Shown here: one piece after another, positions 60,480 through 64,000 of the stretch
How positions within the stretch are numbered: the first letter of the stretch is position 1
Layout: each line of letters starts with the position of its first letter
Assembly (NCBI GenBank): GCA_963704565.1
Contig: OY969917.1
Span: 620,001-684,000, forward strand
Source: Rhodoblastus sp963704565
GTDB lineage: Bacteria > Pseudomonadota > Alphaproteobacteria > Rhizobiales > Beijerinckiaceae
Direction: 5' to 3'
Length of the DNA: 64,000 bases
Notes under the pieces: generated by a model
Told to the model about the DNA's origin: nothing
Database searches by the model: none
Seen by the model: only the letters and a program-made list of their open reading frames with translations
Program-made: the position numbers and the translations under genes

Positions 60480-63230
60480 ATGGCGCCAATCATGTCCGAC
60501 GTTTCGATCGATCACGGCGCGCAGCAGCGCGCGCTCTGGCTCTCGACCATCGCTTTCACCGCATGTTTCGCGGTGTGGATGATTTTCGCCATCATTGGCA
60601 TTCAGATCAAAGCTGATCTCGGCCTCAGCGAAACGCAGTTCGGCCTGCTCGTAGGAACGCCGGTCCTCACGGGGTCGCTGACCCGCCTCGCGCTCGGCGT
60701 CTGGACCGACCAATATGGCGGGCGGCGCGTTTTCATTTTCGTCATGCTGGCGGCGGCGCTGGCGACCTTCCTGCTGACTTTCGCGCATACCTATCCGCAA
60801 TTCCTGCTCGCGGCGCTCGGCGTCGGCATTTCCGGCGGCTCCTTCGCGGTCGGCGTCGCCTATGTCTCGCGCTGGTTTTCTCCGGCCAGACAGGGTCTGG
60901 CGCTCGGCATTTTTGGCGCCGGCAATGTCGGCGCGGCGGTAACCAAATTCGCAGCCCCCTTCGTCATGGTCGCGATGGGCTGGAAAGGCGTCGCGTATGT
61001 CTGGGGCGCCGGCCTGGCGATCATGGCGGTCGTCTTCTTCCTGAGCACCAAGGACGACCCGGTGGTGGCGCAGCGCCGCCTCACGCGCGAAAAGCCGCCG
61101 GGTTTCTGGGCTGAAATGGCGCCGCTGAAAAATATTCAGGTCTGGCGCTTTTCCCTTTATTACTTTTATGTCTTTGGCGGTTTCGTCGCGCTTTCGTTGT
61201 GGCTGCCGCATTACCTGATGCAGGCCTATCACGTCGATATCAAAACGGCCGGCATGACGGCGGCGATGTTCTCGATTCCCGCCAGCCTGTTCCGTGTCTA
61301 TGGCGGCCATCTCTCCGACCGTTATGGCGCGCGGACGGTGATGTACTGGATGTTCCTGGTCTCGATCGTGGCCACTTTCGTCCTGTCCTATCCCTCGACC
61401 GATTATGTCGTCCACACCGCGCAAGGCGACAAGAGTTTCCATCTCGCCATGGGGCTCCCCGGCTTCATCGTCACCATCTTCGTCCTCGGCTTTTTCATGG
61501 CCCTCGGCAAGGCGGCGGTCTACAAGCACATTCCCGTCTATTACCCGGACAATGTCGGCGCGGTCGGCGGTCTCGTCGGCCTGATCGGCGGCCTTGGCGG
61601 CTTTGTCCTGCCGATCGCCTTCGGCGTCGCCTTCGACCTCACCGGCCTGTGGACCAGCTGTTTCATGCTGATGTTCCTGATCGTGGTCGTCTCGCTCACC
61701 TGGATGCATTTCGCCGTTCGGCAGATGGAGGCGGAAGCCGCCGGCCCGGCGCTGCGGACACTGCCGCAATTCCCGGAATTGCAAGAGGTCCATACGCCGG
61801 AGCATGTCGGCGCGCTGTCCGGCGCGGTGCTGCAGGACTGGCGTCCCGAGGACAAGACCTTCTGGGAGAAGACCGGCAAGGCCATCGCCCACCGCAACCT
61901 CTGGCTTTCGATTCCGGCGCTGCTTCTGTCCTTCGCGGTCTGGCAGGTCTGGTCGGTGGTGGTCGCCAAACTGCCGCTGGTCGGCTTCAAATTCACCACC
62001 GACCAATTGTTTTGGCTGGCGGCGCTGCCCGGCCTGTCCGGCGCGACCCTACGCATCTTTTACAGCTTCATGGTTCCGATCTTCGGCGGCCGCCTTTGGA
62101 CGACGCTCACCACCTGGTCGCTGATCATTCCGGCGGTCGGCATCGGCTATGCCGTGCAGAGCCCCGACACGCCATACGTCGTCCTGCTGATCCTCGCTTT
62201 GCTGTGCGGCTTTGGCGGCGGCAATTTCGCCTCCTCCATGGCCAATATTTCCTTCTTCTTCCCGAGGGCGGAAAAAGGCCATGCGCTGGCGATGAACGCC
62301 GGCCTGGGCAATCTCGGCGTCAGCGTCGTGCAATTCGTGGCGCCTCTGATCATCGCCTATGGCGTGTTCGGCCCGCTCGGCGGCGCTGCGCAAACGGTGG
62401 GCGCGGCGGACAAGGCGGCCCAGATCTGGCTGCAAAACGCGTCCTTCATCTTCGTGCCCTTCATCGTGATTTCGGCCTTCGCGGCCTGGTTCGGCATGAA
62501 TGACATCGCCTCGGCCAAGGCCTCCTTCGCCGAACAATCGGTGATCTTCACCCGCCGGCACAACTGGATCATGGCCGTGCTCTATACCGGCACTTTCGGC
62601 TCGTTCATCGGCTTTGCGGCGGGCTTTCCGCTGCTCGGCAAGATCCTGTTCCCCCACGCCAACGTGCTGGCCTACGCCTTCCTCGGCCCGCTGGTCGGGG
62701 CGCTGGCGCGCTCGGGCACGGGCTGGATCGCCGACCGCTTTGGCGGCGGCCGGGTGACCCTTTCGGTCTTTGTTGGCATGATGGTCGGCGTCGCAGGCGT
62801 GCTCTATTTTATCGCGATCGAGGACCAGCCCGGCGCCTTCTGGGGCTTTTTCGCCTGCTTCCTCTTCCTCTTCGCGATGACCGGAATCGGCAACGCCTCG
62901 ACCTTCCAGATGATCCCGATCATCATGCGCAAGGAAATCGCGCGGCTGGAGCCGCAAATGGACGCCGCCGCGCGGCTGCGCCAGGCGGAAAAGGAATCGG
63001 CGGCGATCACCGGCTTCACCTCGGCGATCGCGGCCTATGGCGCCTTCTTCATCCCGAAGTCCTACGGCACGGCGATTTCGCTGACCGGCGGCGTGTCGGC
63101 GGCTTTGTGGGCCTTCCTGATCTTCTACGCCATCTGCGCAGGCGTAACCTGGGGCGTTTACACCCGCAGGGGCGGGTTGCTCCATGACGTCGAACGCGGC
63201 GGGGCCCCGGCGCCCACCCCCGCGGAATAA
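60480..63230 (+). CDS. narK: fused NarK nitrate/nitrite transporter (NarK1-NarK2)
   Basis: 916 residues: two complete MFS nitrate-transporter units. Unit 1 (1-~430) has LTRLALGVWTDQYGGRRVFI and VGISGGSFAVGVAYVSRWFS; unit 2 (~465-890) has LRIFYSFMVPIFGGRLWTTL, FGGGNFASSMANISFFFPRA and GNASTFQMIPIIMRKEIARL. About 24 helices. In denitrifiers such fusions couple nitrate uptake (NarK1, proton symport) to nitrate/nitrite exchange (NarK2). Directly before narG. Confidence 0.92.
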   Translation: MAPIMSDVSIDHGAQQRALWLSTIAFTACFAVWMIFAIIGIQIKADLGLSETQFGLLVGTPVLTGSLTRLALGVWTDQYGGRRVFIFVMLAAALATFLLTFAHTYPQFLLAALGVGISGGSFAVGVAYVSRWFSPARQGLALGIFGAGNVGAAVTKFAAPFVMVAMGWKGVAYVWGAGLAIMAVVFFLSTKDDPVVAQRRLTREKPPGFWAEMAPLKNIQVWRFSLYYFYVFGGFVALSLWLPHYLMQAYHVDIKTAGMTAAMFSIPASLFRVYGGHLSDRYGARTVMYWMFLVSIVATFVLSYPSTDYVVHTAQGDKSFHLAMGLPGFIVTIFVLGFFMALGKAAVYKHIPVYYPDNVGAVGGLVGLIGGLGGFVLPIAFGVAFDLTGLWTSCFMLMFLIVVVSLTWMHFAVRQMEAEAAGPALRTLPQFPELQEVHTPEHVGALSGAVLQDWRPEDKTFWEKTGKAIAHRNLWLSIPALLLSFAVWQVWSVVVAKLPLVGFKFTTDQLFWLAALPGLSGATLRIFYSFMVPIFGGRLWTTLTTWSLIIPAVGIGYAVQSPDTPYVVLLILALLCGFGGGNFASSMANISFFFPRAEKGHALAMNAGLGNLGVSVVQFVAPLIIAYGVFGPLGGAAQTVGAADKAAQIWLQNASFIFVPFIVISAFAAWFGMNDIASAKASFAEQSVIFTRRHNWIMAVLYTGTFGSFIGFAAGFPLLGKILFPHANVLAYAFLGPLVGALARSGTGWIADRFGGGRVTLSVFVGMMVGVAGVLYFIAIEDQPGAFWGFFACFLFLFAMTGIGNASTFQMIPIIMRKEIARLEPQMDAAARLRQAEKESAAITGFTSAIAAYGAFFIPKSYGTAISLTGGVSAALWAFLIFYAICAGVTWGVYTRRGGLLHDVERGGAPAPTPAE

Positions 63231-63250
63231 TCCAAACCGGAGTTCAGGCC

Positions 63251-64000
63251 ATGAGCCATTTCCTCGACCGTCTGACTTTTTTCCGCAGGGCGCAGGAGCC
63301 TTTCGCCAATGGTCACGGCGTCATGACCAATGAGGATCGTCGCTGGGAGGACGGCTATCGCAAGCGCTGGCAGCACGACAAGATCGTGCGCTCGACCCAT
63401 GGCGTGAACTGCACCGGCTCCTGTTCGTGGAAAATCTATGTCAAGGGCGGCATCGTCACCTGGGAGACGCAGCAGACCGACTATCCGCGCACGCGGCCCG
63501 ACCTGCCCAATCATGAGCCGCGCGGCTGCCCGCGCGGGGCGAGCTACAGCTGGTATCTCTATTCCGCCAACCGCACGAAATATCCGTTGGTGCGCTCGGC
63601 TCTGGTGAAGCTCTATCGCGAAGCGCGGAAAACCATGAAGCCGGTCGCCGCCTGGGCCTCGATCGTCGAGGATCCCGCCAGGCGCGAGTCCTATACGACG
63701 AAACGCGGCCATGGCGGCTTCATCCGCGTGGGCTGGGACGAGGTCAACGAGATCATCGCCGCCGCCAACGCCTATACGATCAAGGCGCACGGCCCCGATC
63801 GCGTGGCCGGATTCTCACCCATACCGGCCATGTCGATGATCTCCTTCGCCGCCGGCACGCGCTATCTGTCGCTCCTCGGCGGTGTGTGTCTTTCCTTCTA
63901 TGACTGGTATTGCGATCTGCCGCCCTCCTCGCCGCAAACCTGGGGCGAGCAGACCGACGTGCCGGAATCGGCCGACTGGTACAACGCCGGCTTCCTGATC
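63251..64000 (+). CDS. narG: respiratory nitrate reductase alpha subunit, 5' part
   Basis: 250 codons, cut by the window end (full length is about 1,240). N-terminus MSHFLDRLTFFRRAQEPFAN, then the N-terminal FeS site with its unusual His ligand (RSTHGVNCTGSCSWKIYVKG), WETQQTDYPRTRPDLPNHEP and RGCPRGASYSWYLYSANRTK; Mo-domain start near VGWDEVNEIIAAANAYTIKA. Membrane-bound nitrate reductase on the cytoplasmic side, reducing nitrate to nitrite. About 20 bp after narK, same operon. Confidence 0.97.
   Translation, partial: MSHFLDRLTFFRRAQEPFANGHGVMTNEDRRWEDGYRKRWQHDKIVRSTHGVNCTGSCSWKIYVKGGIVTWETQQTDYPRTRPDLPNHEPRGCPRGASYSWYLYSANRTKYPLVRSALVKLYREARKTMKPVAAWASIVEDPARRESYTTKRGHGGFIRVGWDEVNEIIAAANAYTIKAHGPDRVAGFSPIPAMSMISFAAGTRYLSLLGGVCLSFYDWYCDLPPSSPQTWGEQTDVPESADWYNAGFLI

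Noticed and set aside
60447..62006. 519-codon minus-strand frame opposite narK
   Set aside because: Charged low-complexity shadow of a strongly conserved membrane transporter.

Overview
The window is GC-rich DNA with the gene style of an alphaproteobacterium. A Hyphomicrobiales/Beijerinckiaceae-like denitrifier is my best guess, inferred from gene content, codon use and NNR/FNR-type control, not from a marker gene. It falls into two contrasting halves.

Positions 1 to about 33,000 are accessory DNA. In order: unknown small genes; an AT-rich HEPN-type gene (3182); a mobilization module with MobC, a relaxase and an LPD7/coiled-coil protein (4614-7191); an AT-rich pair made of a DUF4747 protein and a four-helix membrane protein (7617-8976); a type I restriction-modification locus (9040-17525) with a Phd/VapC toxin-antitoxin pair inside it and with both hsdM and hsdR frameshifted; a divergent ArdC-type antirestriction gene; a tRNA-like gene with an oversized anticodon loop (19337-19443); a winged-helix replication-type protein with 24-bp-spaced repeats; a serine recombinase; an AlbA_2 (Schlafen-type) protein; and a tyrosine integrase (22292-24178). 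Two copies of an 18-bp att-like sequence (24283 and 31296) each lie about 105 bp upstream of an integrase gene. They enclose a 122-bp tandem-repeat array, a collapsed duplicated cassette carrying an IS110 element, a HigBA-type toxin-antitoxin pair and a prophage tail fragment. The second integrase (31421-32860) faces the other way.

From 33,268 to the end the DNA is compact, undamaged respiratory and assimilatory nitrogen metabolism. A DsrC-like protein and a MarR regulator come first. The nitrate assimilation operon follows on the minus strand (nirB-nirD-nasA-transporter-PP2C/kinase), with a sigma-54-type promoter and an ANTAR-type leader hairpin upstream and with nasT-nasS next to it. The plus strand then carries nirS-nirC-nirF-nirDL-nirG-nirH-nirJ-nirN (cytochrome cd1 nitrite reductase and heme d1 synthesis). 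A Crp/Fnr regulator, norD-norQ-norB-norC (nitric oxide reductase), norF, norE and a second Crp/Fnr regulator are on the minus strand. A fused NarK transporter and the start of narG (cut by the window end) finish the window. FNR/NNR-type boxes lie before nirS, norC and narK.

Together the second half takes nitrate to nitrous oxide (Nar, NirS, NorBC) and separately to ammonium (NasA, NirBD). The first half looks like back-to-back integrated elements carrying defence, anti-defence and mobility genes in partial decay.
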